From Castanea sativa (Eukaryota; Streptophyta; Magnoliopsida; Fagales; Fagaceae): a DNA stretch of 64,000 nucleotides. Below, one piece after another: positions 34,701 through 45,811 of the stretch (position 1 is its first letter; every line of letters starts with the position of its first letter). A program made the position numbers and the translations under genes. The DNA lies in NCBI RefSeq assembly GCF_040712315.1, contig NC_134017.1, positions 58,216,636 through 58,280,635 of the forward strand, given 5' to 3'. The notes beneath the pieces were generated by a model. The model was not told the DNA's origin and did not search any database. It saw nothing but the letters and a program-made list of their open reading frames with translations.

Positions 34701-35096
34701 GAGCTCCAATTAAAAACCACAACAATTAAAACAATCATCTACACCACAACACAAAGTACTGAACCAAAAAGACAAAGCTCCAATTTAAAACCCCAGCATT
34801 CAAAATTTCAACATAACAATCATCCACACCATAGCACGAAAGAGGCATTAACAAAATGTAAAAAGGGAAACAAAAAGCATTAAGCAAAAGAATGGAACAC
34901 AAGAAGAACTGGGATTCAGAGATACCTCAATCGAATCCTCTAGGTTCTGTCAGTATTTATATAGGCTGAAGAGAGGAAGATAGGAAGGAAGGAAGTCAGA
35001 TAGGCGGCTGTTATCGTGAAATTGTAGAGCAAGAAGGTGGGGAGATTTTCACGGCTTCAAATCATATCAGATTCTTTTACCTTTGAGAAATGATAT
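31717..35096. other. AT-rich intergenic region, no gene recognised
   Basis: The first 350 bases match the upstream flank of fragment C (46090-46430), for example CATTACCAATTGCATTGAA and TGTGCACGGGTCAAATT. The rest has only short open frames without domains, simple repeats such as (AAAAAG)n near 33141, and a local duplication at 34285-34625. Confidence 0.6.
34285..34625. repeat. local direct repeat of about 125 bp
   Basis: GTACGCAATTTAGGTAGAAA occurs at about 34288, 34383 and 34527. The stretch GCTGACATAATTATGTAGGA through AAGAACTAAGAATCAAAAGA occurs twice, 128 bases apart. This is a tandem duplication in noncoding DNA. Confidence 0.85.
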
Positions 35097-35263
35097 GTCC
35101 ACAACATTTTTACAACATTTTTATAACAAATCCTAAGTGGCAAGTTGTTACTGGTTGTTATTGTTGGGACAAAAAAGTAATCTTAGTGTTAGATTCAAAT
35201 TTGAACCTATAACAACTAACCACCTATGATTTATTGTAAAATTGTTGTAAAAATGTTGTGGAC
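35097..35263. mobile_element. MITE-like element with 20-bp terminal inverted repeats
   Basis: GTCCACAACATTTTTACAAC at 35097-35116 is the exact complement of 35244-35263. The 167-base unit has no coding capacity. I could not see a convincing target-site duplication, so the superfamily is open. Confidence 0.75.
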
Positions 35264-36726
35264 GTAGCAAAAGTTCAAACGATGTGAAACTGTAGAGCAA
35301 AAGTTCAAACCATTCGTTTGTGCGTAACCGTAGAATAGAAAGGTGGGAGAAATTCAAACGGTCTGTTTCCCATTCCCCACGCTGTGTTTCTCACGCAATA
35401 CTTTTGTCAAACCTTGTTTCACGGTTTTATGTTTCTTGTTGTCCTTAAGTTGAGAAGGCTTTGGGTTTGGGCTTTATGGTAAAATTAAATAGATAAGAAG
35501 TGGGCTTTTGGTGGAGATAGGCTGGGGTTTATTATAGAGATTTATTATGATTCTGAAATTTGTAAAAACTATTTAAAAATTGTTGGACAAATAAAAAAAA
35601 TGATGAAAATGAAATGGCCACTAAAGTGGCGCAATGTGAGCGTAGCAACATTAAACGCTACGTTTCAGCTTTTAGTTATATATAGATTAGTCGTGAATCT
35701 GCGTGTTGCGCATAATAATTATTTTTATGGTGGTTTTATTAAATTTTTTTTTACAATTTAAAATAATTTACTAAAGAGTAATGTATTTCGTAATTATATT
35801 TTTGTTTATTATAGGAATAATCATAAATGTAATATAGGAACAATTATAAATTATAAATATAAATTTTGTAGTACCAAAATGAAAACAATATAATTTTTCT
35901 CAGAAATTCAAAAGGCAAGTTAACGAAAATATTCCTTTTTTAATAAAAGTTATTTATAATATTTTGTGAATCATTAAAAGGAATATAAAATTGTGAAATT
36001 ATTCTTTTAGTTTTAAAAAAACTTTCTTAATACTTTTTTTTTTTTTTGCCTACAATCCAAAACACCGTAAAATGTAACTTAAAAAATTAATAAAACTTAA
36101 CAATGATTAATTGGACCAATTAGGAAAACAAATTGTTGTTGATAATCTATTAAGGTTATTTTCTTCGTCGAAATTGTAATTTCATCTACCCAAAACATAT
36201 TATCAAATAAACAATTATTAGCAAAATCTAAGAATTAAATTTCTATATATGTATTTTTACAAAATAATAATAATAATAATAAAAATAAAATTGCAAAAGC
36301 TAAAATTTTTCATCCCTCTGATTATTTTCGTTTGGCTAACCTTTGATTTTATCTAAATAAATGACATTATAGAGTACTTCTAATACAACTATTATTAAGA
36401 GTACTTTGTCCACCACAAAGGATTAAAAATAACCAAAAATTAGTAAAGTCTCATAGTTTAATATCTAAATTGAGTACTATAAAAAATCATGCTATGTAAT
36501 AAAATAAATACCAAATTATCCAAATCATGCTATTTAATAAAATAACATTATATTTTTATATGCTATATTTAATTCTTTATAATACAATATGATAACATTT
36601 AACAATCAAAGAAAAAAAAATTTAAAAACTAAACTAAATCACATTAACCCAAAGTAGAGTTTTAAATAATATAAAAAATTATCAACCTAAAGCAGAAATG
36701 CAAGAAAAAAAAATCCACCAAAAAAT

Positions 36727-36775
<49 letters not shown>

Positions 36776-37077
36776 AACCCTTTTTTTTTGTGAGGGAAAA
36801 CTATGCATAAAATGGTAGAGATAGTGACAAATTTATAGTAAGAGAATGTAAACAAGAAGAGACAAAAATAAAGGAAGATAAAGGGAAAGAGGAAGAATGA
36901 TATTAATTTAGATGGTAGTGGAGAGATGAAAAGGTAAGAGAGGGAGAAAGGTTGGAGAAGTGTAAATATTAAAAAAACAAATGTTAAAAAAAATTATAGG
37001 AAAATTGGAAAGAAAAAAAATAATGACGTGGATGCTGATGTGACTTATTTGTGCCATGAGCCAACTTGATTGATACT
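35264..37077. other. AT-rich intergenic region, no gene recognised
   Basis: No supported gene. A compound (TG)n(AG)n microsatellite lies at 36729-36774. A TATATATAGATTAGTCGTGA motif at about 35676 resembles one at about 44478. Confidence 0.55.
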
Positions 37078-37232
37078 GTTGAAGTAGTTCCTCTAGCGTT
37101 CTGCCAGAGCATTAGGATATTTGTATGAAATATATGTGTTTCCTTCATACCATGGGCCCTGATAAGTAAAACCATTGATAAGGACAAGATGCTTTGAGGG
37201 GTGAACCTCCATCCAATTATCTTACCCCTTTT

Positions 37233-37246
37233 TGGTATCAGAGCCA
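37233..37246 (+). other. caulimovirid tRNA-Met primer binding site
   Basis: TGGTATCAGAGCCA is the minus-strand primer site used by caulimovirids and marks the conventional genome start. It is followed by a 630-base leader and then a virus ORF on the same strand, which argues against a copia origin. Confidence 0.8.
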
Positions 37247-37878
37247 AGTTGGCCCGGTCGGAGTTGTAAGTTACTTTTGTTATTATTCAATCAAGTTGGT
37301 CGGCATTGCCGCCATAGTTATCCAAGTTACTTTGAGCAATATAATTATTTTGAACTATTTTATGGATATATCTCCCATACCCCATATATTGTTTTACATC
37401 TATTTCATGATAACTCTCCCATTCCCATTTATTTATTTCTTCATCTGTTACTATTTTGTCATCTTCTTTTACATTTGTAAATGGTAGGCTGAGCCCCCTT
37501 CTTAGCTATTCTATTTGTTATTCTGTGATTATTTGTTCAGATTAACTTTTGCTTCCCAGTTATCCGCTTCCTCTTATTCTTGTGTTTAGCCCTAAAGTTT
37601 GTTGCAGATATACTGTTGAGACATTCTGAGTCTGGATTTGTGTTGTTAGCCTTATAAATCCAGTTTCTTCCTGGTTTGGCTTGGTCAGCCCATGATAAGC
37701 CGAGGGAACGCGTTAAGGGTGGTCCCCCATTTGGAAGATTGTGGTAGAAATGCGTTGGCACAGATAAGGCTTTTGTCAAGGTAGTATACCCTGTTTCAGA
37801 TCTAAAGGTTTGATTCAGAAGTTTGAGGTTAAAGGTGACGAGGTTGTAACTGTTAATTTAAGCTTTTAATCCTGAAAA
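37247..37878 (+). other. caulimovirid leader region
   Basis: This noncoding stretch lies between primer site and first ORF, a length typical for caulimovirid leaders. Its last 110 bases (from about 37760) match, in inverse, the end of the minus copy (44345-44472). Confidence 0.6.
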
Positions 37879-38430
37879 ATGAATAGGTTGTTTAGAAGTT
37901 ACTCTTCTACCAGCAGTAGATGTTCCCAACCATCATCCCTCTTAGAGATACCAGCAGATGTAGGAATACTTAATTCAGAATCTTATGAGTTATCAGATGT
38001 AGATCTAGACATAGGAGATTGGAATATCCCTAAGGTTCCCACCAACCAGATTTATAAGTCCTCATGGACTTGGAAGAAAGCCTTCAAGCCAGACTACCAT
38101 GTTAAGACTATAGAGCAAGTTTATGGTATAAACAAGGAGTACGAAACGTGATACTTGTTATCCCCTTCAGCCATTTTAGCACATAGGAAGCAAGGACATA
38201 ACTTCCTACACATAGGTTTAGTCCAGGTCGGAGTTAAACTGCTTTTCAGAAAAGGTTTGAACAACTCAATCCTTATGGCCCTCAGAGATACCCGTCACAT
38301 TAGATTCTATGACAGCCTCTTAGGAACCATAGAAACCAGTCTTAGCAACAGACCAGTCCATTTTGATTGTTTCCCAGATTTTGCTATCCATATCCACGAC
38401 AAGAATGTTATCAAGTTACAGACTAAGGTC
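37879..38430 (+). pseudogene. plus-strand partial caulimovirid ORF: N-terminal region and start of movement protein
   Basis: The first 90 codons (37879-38151) begin MNRLFRSYSS and end at a TGA at 38149-38151. The movement-protein-like sequence continues in the same frame from 38155 (GLVQVGVKLLFRKGLN, SLLGTIETSL, FDCFPDF) until homology breaks at about 38420. The minus copy lacks this particular stop but has its own at about 44204. The movement protein family acts at plasmodesmata. This copy is clearly truncated. Confidence 0.8.
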
Positions 38431-38599
38431 GGTTGAGGCCATGTGCGGAAAATACAGATAAAGGTCTACTGAGACCATGGGATTACAATTGTGAAAACCG
38501 GTTGAGGTATTACAAAAGTAAAGGGGAGCCATCTGATTACAAATATTGGGTTGTAAAGAGGAGGCAAAACTGAGGTGCTCTGAGGTATTTTGGGAGTAA

Positions 38600-38960
38600 T
38601 TCCTAAAATTAGACCTGCCTCAGAATGGAGACTTGGCTGCCTTATATAGACTGGAGGAAGCCTTGGATGCCATCTGAAGATTGCTGGAATCACGAAAGGT
38701 GAAATGCTTTTACTGCGGTGAAAACTCTTCCCACTGAAAGCAAACAGTGCTTCTGAATGATTGTGTTTGTGAACAGTAACTTTTACTGTTCATGAATAGT
38801 GACTTGTCCCCTGCTTTTCGAAATACTGTTCATCTATTGCTGATGGATGAATAGTGATCTGTCGGGGAATCTGCTGGGTGTGGATACTGTTCATGATGCG
38901 GGAATTGTTCATATTAGTGGCTGGTGCTGACTTGGAATAGTAACCAAATTGGAACCTTAT
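38600..38960 (-). promoter_or_regulatory. caulimovirid promoter-like region with repeated motif
   Basis: On the minus strand a TATA box TCTATATAAG lies at 38641-38650. Upstream of it (38785-38912) ACTGTTCAT recurs at 38785, 38825 and 38886, with a variant at 38904 and related GAATAGTGA motifs at 38795 and 38849. The place, after the last ORF and before the leader, is where caulimovirids keep their full-length transcript promoter. Activity is an inference. Confidence 0.55.
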
Positions 38961-38984
38961 CCTGAGTTGCTTGGTTAGGATGCT

Positions 38985-40562
38985 TTAATCAGTATCAGGA
39001 GCATTTGATGGATATCCTTCATAAGGATCCCATTGGGACTCGTCGTCACAATTATGCTCGTGATACATGGCATAGTGGTTGCAGAGTTCACAATATAGGA
39101 GAGGTTCATGTACTGGCTTTCTTCCCGTAAGGAACTCCCTAGGATTATCGGGACCAAGCTTTTTAAGATGCCTAATAGTAGAGTCATATGGTCTTCTTTC
39201 AAAAACATAGATTCTATCCGTAGAACCTATAAAATGGTAATCTTTCCATAGATCTTGGCTGACATCAAGAATTTGGTTGTTGAAGTAGTTCCTCCAGCGT
39301 TCTGCCAGAGCATTAGGGTATTTGTATGAAATATATGTGTCTCCTTCATACCATGGGCCCTGATAAGTAAAACCATTGATAAGGACAAGATGCTTTGAAG
39401 GGTGAACCTCCATCCAATTATCTTTGTCCCATTTTGATAGAGTACTCCAACATCTGATAGAAACAAAAGGGTTGTTGATTTGCTTAACAGCATTTTGGAT
39501 GATCTTAGGTAGTTGGTAGATTTGGTCATGACTTGTTAGCTTGATAAGTCTGATGAAACCTGATTCAAACATTTGTGAGAGCCAAGCCAGATTTCTCTCA
39601 TCAGCATCTGTCCTGTCTTTATAGTTAATCAGAAGTCCAGGAAAGGGATGTTTATTTTCATATACTCTGGAGCTGCTTCCAAAGTATTCTTCCCATGCAG
39701 CTTGCATGAGAACATTATCAATATCATCTGAATCATCTGGATTAAGGATAGTGGTTGTGACCAGAATTTTGAAATGTTCATACCAAAGATTCAGAGATTT
39801 GTTCATAGCCTTGCTTCCCAGAATACGAAATTGTAAATCTGATGGCAGGTTGGTAGTGGCACTTCTTAGAGTAGCTCGAGTCTTAAGACTAAGCCTGGCA
39901 TAATCAGTACCGATAATAGTCACTTTATCCATTGAATGGATGTCCTCTTTGCCAAAGAGTTGACTGGTTAAGACTTTATTCGTAGCCTCAAGATTAACTA
40001 GGTAAATTTCTAGTGCTTTAAGGGTTTTTTGAAAAAGGTCTTGGTTTTTTCGGGTGTAGGCAAATTGAAGGTTATTAAGGAGACATTTAATGGAGTAGAG
40101 TAAGTCTATATATGCTCCATTATTGAATTGTAAAGTCCTAGATAAAACTTCTTGTAAAACAATAGGCATATCACCACTGGAATATGTCACCGTTACAGGG
40201 ACAAATTCCTGAAGGGATATCGATCCTCTATGGCTAGTAGAGGATGCGCCTTCATGCATTACAAAAGGCTGTCCTACTGGTAGTTTTTTGTCTTGATGAT
40301 AGCCTTTTGCTGGTGCTTTCCCCTTGTTCTTCTTCTCTGCTGAAGAAGTCATAATCCACTTATTAGTGGTATTAAATATTACTCTCTTACAATCCTGCCA
40401 AAAAGGGTTTGGATCATTTGAGGTTTTTAAATAATTATTAAAAAAACCTTTTATTTTTGAAACTGATGGATGCAGAGGTGCAATTGCTTTCATGATGAAT
40501 GCATGATGATAACTGGGACCGACCTGGGTCAAAAGAATCATCAATTGAGATGAATGAATCAA
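38985..40562 (-). CDS. unidentified caulimovirid-associated ORF (525 codons)
   Basis: The frame is open for 525 codons, so it is the best-preserved ORF in the viral locus. I do not recognise a domain. The N-terminal 100 residues contain a lysine-rich segment (AEKKNKGKAPAKG), the middle is mixed alpha-like, and the C-terminal part has aromatic-rich sequence (YQGPWYEGDTYISYKYP). It ends with CELCNHYAMYHEHNC, which could bind zinc. Some florendovirus-type genomes have a second ORF of unknown function after the polyprotein, and this may be one. A second fragment of the same ORF lies at 37078-37230. The start is uncertain; a downstream Met may be used. Confidence 0.6.
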   Translation of the reverse strand: MIHSSQLMILLTQVGPSYHHAFIMKAIAPLHPSVSKIKGFFNNYLKTSNDPNPFWQDCKRVIFNTTNKWIMTSSAEKKNKGKAPAKGYHQDKKLPVGQPFVMHEGASSTSHRGSISLQEFVPVTVTYSSGDMPIVLQEVLSRTLQFNNGAYIDLLYSIKCLLNNLQFAYTRKNQDLFQKTLKALEIYLVNLEATNKVLTSQLFGKEDIHSMDKVTIIGTDYARLSLKTRATLRSATTNLPSDLQFRILGSKAMNKSLNLWYEHFKILVTTTILNPDDSDDIDNVLMQAAWEEYFGSSSRVYENKHPFPGLLINYKDRTDADERNLAWLSQMFESGFIRLIKLTSHDQIYQLPKIIQNAVKQINNPFVSIRCWSTLSKWDKDNWMEVHPSKHLVLINGFTYQGPWYEGDTYISYKYPNALAERWRNYFNNQILDVSQDLWKDYHFIGSTDRIYVFERRPYDSTIRHLKKLGPDNPREFLTGRKPVHEPLLYCELCNHYAMYHEHNCDDESQWDPYEGYPSNAPDTD

Positions 40563-40689
40563 GGTGATGGGCTTGATTATGAGATGGAAGGGGTTGGATG
40601 GTGACAGTACTGAGAGATTTTGATATAGAAGCTTTCTAAAGAGAGCTAACCTCCCAAGGTTCGGGGCTTCTTATGAACTCAAATTTACA

Positions 40690-41010
40690 CTAACCAAAGG
40701 GATAGGCTATGATTCCTTCACTATCTGTGGTGAAAGGGTATAATAAACATAGGTAAGGGTTTCCTAAGATGACCTTATCTGTCATGTTTTTAACAAGGAC
40801 AAATTTTGTCTTAAAGGATATGCCATTTTGGCAAACCTCGGCTTGGGGAAGATTGAATTCAATTTGCATTCTTCCGCCACTTGCGGATGTCAATCGCTCT
40901 ATAGACTTTTTGAAGTATTTAGAGGGAATGATTCCTTCTTGAATGCAGTTAAGATCAGCTCCTGAATCTATTAAGGCTATGACCTCGAATTCAAAATCTT
41001 TGCTAATGAC
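40690..41010 (-). pseudogene. caulimovirid aspartic protease region
   Basis: Minus-strand translation around 40960-41010 gives an IDSGAD active-site motif followed by LNCIQEG. The frame continues through VILGNPYL to a stop at 40690. These are the two usual signatures of a retropepsin-like protease. Where RT should follow, only about 130 unrelated-looking bases separate it from the unidentified ORF. Confidence 0.75.
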
Positions 41011-41195
41011 AATCTTGACTTTGGAATGCCATTTATGGAAGCTATTCCTGTTGATAGTATCTAAGAATTTTTCTGTGAATGGTTTATTGCTAAGATCAGC
41101 TGTGGGGTTACTGTTTCTTCCTCATCAGAAGGGTTTCAGAATGAGGGACCTTCCTCAATGCCTTAATGAGAAGTGTTTTCCAAAAGTTGGACTCT

Positions 41196-42260
41196 TCAAT
41201 TAAGAAGATCACAATCAACCTTGAGAATGGTTAACTCTTGCTTTAGGGTTCTAACTTCTGACTTGGTCTCCTTATTTTCTCTTTGAAGGTCGTTGATAGT
41301 AACTTCCTTTTTGGACTGGGTAAATCTATTGTAGATTTGCTCTAAATCTACTTTGGGTTGTTGGATCCTTAGTTCAGGTTTACCGATTTCCTTTACTAAG
41401 GTTTGATGGAACATGGTAAGCTTTTGAGCCTTTATAACAGGATCTTTTATTACCTCTATGAGGTCTAGGAGAAGTTCTTCTTGCCTGTTGAGAACATTGA
41501 TGGTTTTGTTCCTACAACAACCATCTTTGCATGGTGTAGGTTCATCCAGGCTACTAGAGGTACTAGTTCTAGAGGATTCAGAGGATGACCGATATATCTG
41601 TCTGAGTTCACTGCCACTAGCGCTGCTGAATGACTCACTGTTAGAGTGATCAAGTCCTAGTAATTTAAAGATCTCATGCTTACTGGGTTGGTCACTAATG
41701 AGGGTATTGATAAGGGATTTGGCCTTAGCTCTACACTCACTCTTGAAATGACCTTTCTTTCCACAATTGTAGCATTTTCCTGATGCTTGTGGAATGGATT
41801 CCAAGGATTTTCCTGATCCTTGGCTTTGGATTTTGAGATCTCTGCATATCTTCATTCTTTCAGGTCGAATGGTGCTAGAGATGTCTCCATAGGTTAGGTT
41901 ATCATAATCTATGACGCCTAAGGGACTGCAAATGGTTTCTTTGACTTTCTGGCCAAAAAGTGTTGGTAATCCATCGATGAACCTCTCCTTCCAAAACGGA
42001 GAGTTACAATCACTCCTATGCATGACTCGGGTAGTAAAGACATCTTCATACCATCGATAGTCACCTAGAGTTTTACATTTAAGGTTACTTAGCTGTTCGT
42101 AAATTCTAGATGTGATATTGCTGGGTTTTCCTATGAAGTGTTTCATGATTGTATAGATCAGGGTGTTGACTCCATTAGGAACTCCTCTTTCAATATTGTC
42201 AAAGATCGGGGCTCCTTCCTCATCTTTTACAACTGCATGCTTGATGTCTTCGCTAGACAT
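41196..42260 (-). pseudogene. caulimovirid coat protein with zinc knuckle
   Basis: The frame of 354 codons has a coat-protein-like core with the stretch FWKERFIDGLPTLFG, a CCHC knuckle CYNCGKKGHFKSEC near residue 170, a Ser-rich region and a C-terminal coiled coil. This architecture is typical of the caulimovirid capsid part of the polyprotein. It is separated by stops from the movement protein upstream (42261-42404) and the protease downstream, so the polyprotein is broken here. Confidence 0.8.
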
Positions 42261-42404
42261 GTCTATTAGGCAGTTGTTCTACCATTGTAGGAGTTTCCTT
42301 GTAAATCCTAAGACCATCATTTCTATGATTTCCTTGTGAGGACGGCCTTCGTCCAGGTAGTTGTTGGCTACCATAGTCATATGTTGGATCTTGTTTAGGG
42401 TTTC

Positions 42405-44345
42405 TTATTTCGATAAGCCATCTATGTTCCATTCATAGAGTTTACCAGAGGATACTGAGAATTGGTTGCTGACATTCTGTTCTTCGAATTGGAGGTCAGG
42501 GGGTGTAGGTCTAGGGTACCAATTCCTGGTTAGACTGGTTGGATTTATGTTGGGATGGTAAAGCCGTTTTACCTGTAAATCTTGAAACTGGTTTTCTAGT
42601 TGTTCTATCTCTTTGTCAGATTCTTGACCAGAATTGCTAGAGGCTGGTTGAATGTCTAAAATGTTAAGCTGGCTGATAGCGACTGAAGAAGGGGTGACTG
42701 GTTCCTTCTTAACAAGTTCTTCTAGTTTTTGGGCAACTATTTCTAGGGTTGTTTTGTCCTTAGGGTAATTGAGACTGGTGTGCTGAGTTGTGGGCAGCTT
42801 ATCTAGGGGCTTTTCAAGGGGTGGATGGCTCGACCTTACAACTTCCTTGGTTGCATTGGGTTCTTCTATTGTCCATGTTCTGGTAAGGACACAAATCTGT
42901 TTGTGCTGTCCACAGTATCTTTCAAAGTATATGAAAAAGGGGACATTACGGGATATATCCTTTATGAATGCTGTCCATGCTTCAAATACTTCTACTTTTT
43001 GCTCTCTAGTGTAATTGGCTTTATAGGCTTCTCTTTTGGTTTTGTTTTCCTCAGAATCAAATTCCTTTCCTAATTCTTCTAGGTTAGGAACAAATTGTTT
43101 GTTTAAAACCAAGAGGTGGTTATCTATGGGAGGATCTTGAAATGGTTGTTCCATATCAATCCCAGAAAGGGATGGAGGGGATTGCTCACAGTCGTCTACT
43201 CCATTGGCCACCGAATTATCTTTGGCTGTGTAGCAAGGTGTGCTGAGCTGGGAATTGGTTCTAACTCCCTGGAGTTGTACACCTAGATCTCTTCTAGACT
43301 TTGGGAATGGTGATCCTAAGGGTCTGGTTGAGCTACACTGGGATGCAGATCTACCTCTAAGGTAGATAGGTGACTGCCTATGGGGTTGGTGTAGATCTAT
43401 TGAGGATCTAAACTGGGATATATTCAGAGGCGTTCTACACTCATAATCTAGAGGAGTGCTGAGCCTAGATCTGTCAAAACTTAACCTAACCATGCCATCA
43501 GCTAGCTGTTGGACAAATTCTAGATCTAGATTTTGGGTTGGGTTTTGGATCTGTAGAGTATGGTTCTCATTCTCTAAAGTCCAATGGGCTGGGAATGTGA
43601 CCTCTGTCCATTTCAGGGTTCTAGGAACCTGAATCTTGGCACTAGGGTCAGTGGTTTGGATGAGGGTTGTCTCACCCAACTTTCTTTTATCAAGTGCTTC
43701 GACATTCATGTTCATTCTCATGCACTTGTAGTAGACTCTGTATATCAAGGCGATCTGACTAGTTCCTTGCGTTATGAGGGTTCCATGGGTCTTGATATTG
43801 AGTGTAAGGGCATTTATGACATTCTTGTCGTGGATATGGATAGCAAAATCTGGGAAACAGTCAAAATGGATTGGTTCGTTGCTAAGACTAGTTTCTATGG
43901 TTCCTAAGAGGCTGTCGTGGAATCTAACATAACGGGTATCTCTGAGGGCCATAAGGATTGAGTTGTTCAAACCTTTTCTGACAAGCGGTTTAACTTCAAC
44001 CTGGACTAAACCTATGTGTAGGAAGTTATGTCCTTGCTTCCTATGTGCTAAAATGGCTGAAGGGGATAACAAGTAGTACGTTTCGTACTCCTTGTTTATA
44101 CCATAAACTTGCTCTATAGTCTTAATATGGTAGTCTGTCTTGAAGGCTTTCTTCCAAGACCATGAGGACTTATAGATCTGGTTGGTGGGAACCTTAGGGA
44201 TATTTCAATCTCCTATGTCTAGATCTACATCTGATAACTCATAAGATTCTGAATTAAGTATTCCTACATCTACTGGTATATTTGGGAGGGATGATGGTTG
44301 GGAACATCTGCTGCTGGTAGAAGAGTAACTTCTAAACAACCTATT
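42405..44345 (-). pseudogene. caulimovirid movement protein and N-terminal polyprotein
   Basis: From 44345 (MNRLFRSYSS) the frame reads to a TGA near 44204, then is open from 44072 to 42405. The movement-protein domain (GLVQVEVKPLVRKGLN, SLLGTIETSL, IALIYRVYYK) covers about the first 180 residues of the second part. A long linker of low similarity follows, rich in Ser, Thr and Gln. The assignment rests on several motifs shared with plant pararetroviral movement proteins. The early nonsense prevents a full product. Confidence 0.82.
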
Positions 44346-44697
44346 CATTTTTCAGGATTAAAAGCTTAAATTAACAATTACAACCTAGTCACCTTTAACC
44401 TCAAACTTCTGGATCAAACCTTTAGATCTGAAACAAGGTACACTACCTTGACAAAAGCCTTATCTGTGCCATGCAATATATATATTACTAGTCGCTGACT
44501 CAAGCAATGTACGGGAAAATTTGATATGATTGTTTTTTATTAGATAATTATTGAATTAATATATTATTTTGTATATTTTTAAGAATTCATTATGTGTTAT
44601 TTGGAATTATGTTATAAATTAGAGATTTTTGTAGTGTAACAAATTATATTTTGTAGTCAGGTGTTATATATAGTGAGATATGTATGAAAACACAATG

Positions 44698-44702
<5 letters not shown>

Positions 44703-44736
<34 letters not shown>
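44703..44736. repeat. (TA)n microsatellite
   Basis: An uninterrupted AT dinucleotide run of about 34 bases in noncoding sequence between the viral locus and the LTR-like segment. Confidence 0.95.
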
Positions 44737-44739
<3 letters not shown>

Positions 44740-44869
44740 AAATTGATAGTGAGAACTATTAGATCAAGGTGTAACTATGTATACTTTGTTTATTACTGTA
44801 AAGTTATGATTTACAATTATATTTATATGTTGGCTTTATTCCATGACAAAAAGTGTTGTAACTGCATTA

Positions 44870-45805
44870 AATTATTTCCTTGAATTTTGTGGGATTTTAT
44901 TGTATTGGATATAGTACTAAGTTGGTGAAAAATCGAGCATGAATTGAAGATCAGTGTAATTTCGCGACTAGCTCGCAAAAGGTTCACAAGAAGGGTTCCC
45001 GTGAAAAGGGCACGTGAGAAGCACATGCTAGAAGCTGAAAAGTTAATTGTCAAGCTACATTTTGCGAGTGCTTCGCGAGACATGTCATATCGCGAGGTTC
45101 TCGCGAAACACTCTACCTGAAGAATTTTAAGTGTGACTTTCTTACCCTTCACTCATACTATATATACCCTCATTACTCACAAAAGTAAGAAAGGCTATTC
45201 AGAGAGAAAAAACCTAGATAAGTTTTCTACAACACGTACAACACACTCATCTTTTAGAGAGAGAGCTACTCATCCTTAAAGAGAAATTATTGTAGTCTTT
45301 TCTCTTTCCCTCTCCTATTGTCATACCTTGAGAGGAGATTTATACCAAACATAACCCACACCTATTCAGAGTGTAGAGAGTGTTTTGGAGCTTGGGAAGC
45401 TTTGGGGATTTGCCAAACAAAGCCGGTGAGGTTTGGCGGATGCAATCGGACGTATTATAGAATCTGGAAAGCTAGAGACATGACTCCGAGAAGTCCGTTG
45501 GTAGTAGGAGCTTGGGGGGCTCAAGTACATTGGGTAGACTGGACTTGGAGGGTCTTTGTTATTCGTGTACTCCAACTTTATTATTTAGGGGATCGATTTT
45601 GACTTGGAGGGTTACAGAGAGGTTTTTCGCTAAGTTTGTCGGTTTCCTCTTCGATAACACGTCTTGATATTATCTTGTGTTTGCATCTCTCTTCCTTTAC
45701 TCTTGTACTTTACTTTTATTGTTTATTGTTCATGTGTATGCACTAGAGTAGATCAAGTGATTGCATTTCATTTACTCTTGTTCTGCACTTAAATAAATTA
45801 GAGTA
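44870..45805 (+). repeat. probable solo LTR (Ty1/copia-like)
   Basis: The segment has a TATA box (ACTATATATACCCTC near 45157) about 300 bases into it. A CT-rich transcribed-looking stretch follows (AGAGAGAGAGCTACTC near 45256), with repeated CGCGA/TCGCG motifs upstream. It ends next to the broken edge of kinase fragment C. No gag-pol or primer site is attached. The label is an inference from LTR-like layout; I could not define exact ends or a duplication. Confidence 0.4.
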
Positions 45806-45811
45806 AAAGCA

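Larger units (their letters stand above)
37078..44472 (-). mobile_element. endogenous caulimovirid (pararetrovirus) locus, rearranged
   Basis: The minus-strand copy carries, from 44345 downward, a movement protein, a coat protein with CCHC knuckle, a protease with DSGA, then an unidentified ORF and a promoter-like region. No reverse transcriptase is found between protease and the second ORF. A short plus-strand copy (37233-38430) with tRNA-Met primer site, leader and movement-protein start is joined to it, and a 150-base piece of the second ORF (37078-37230) abuts the primer site. Tandem and inverted partial copies are usual for integrated caulimovirids, which have no integrase. Florendovirus- or petuvirus-like affinity is likely but not proven. 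Confidence 0.85.

Noticed and set aside
37233..37246. tRNA-Met primer site read as a second copia element
   Set aside because: No copia LTR precedes it, and the following ORF carries a caulimovirid movement-protein domain.
45318..45602. A 94-codon plus-strand frame in the LTR-like segment
   Set aside because: No recognisable domain; it lies within a repeat-like transcribed region.
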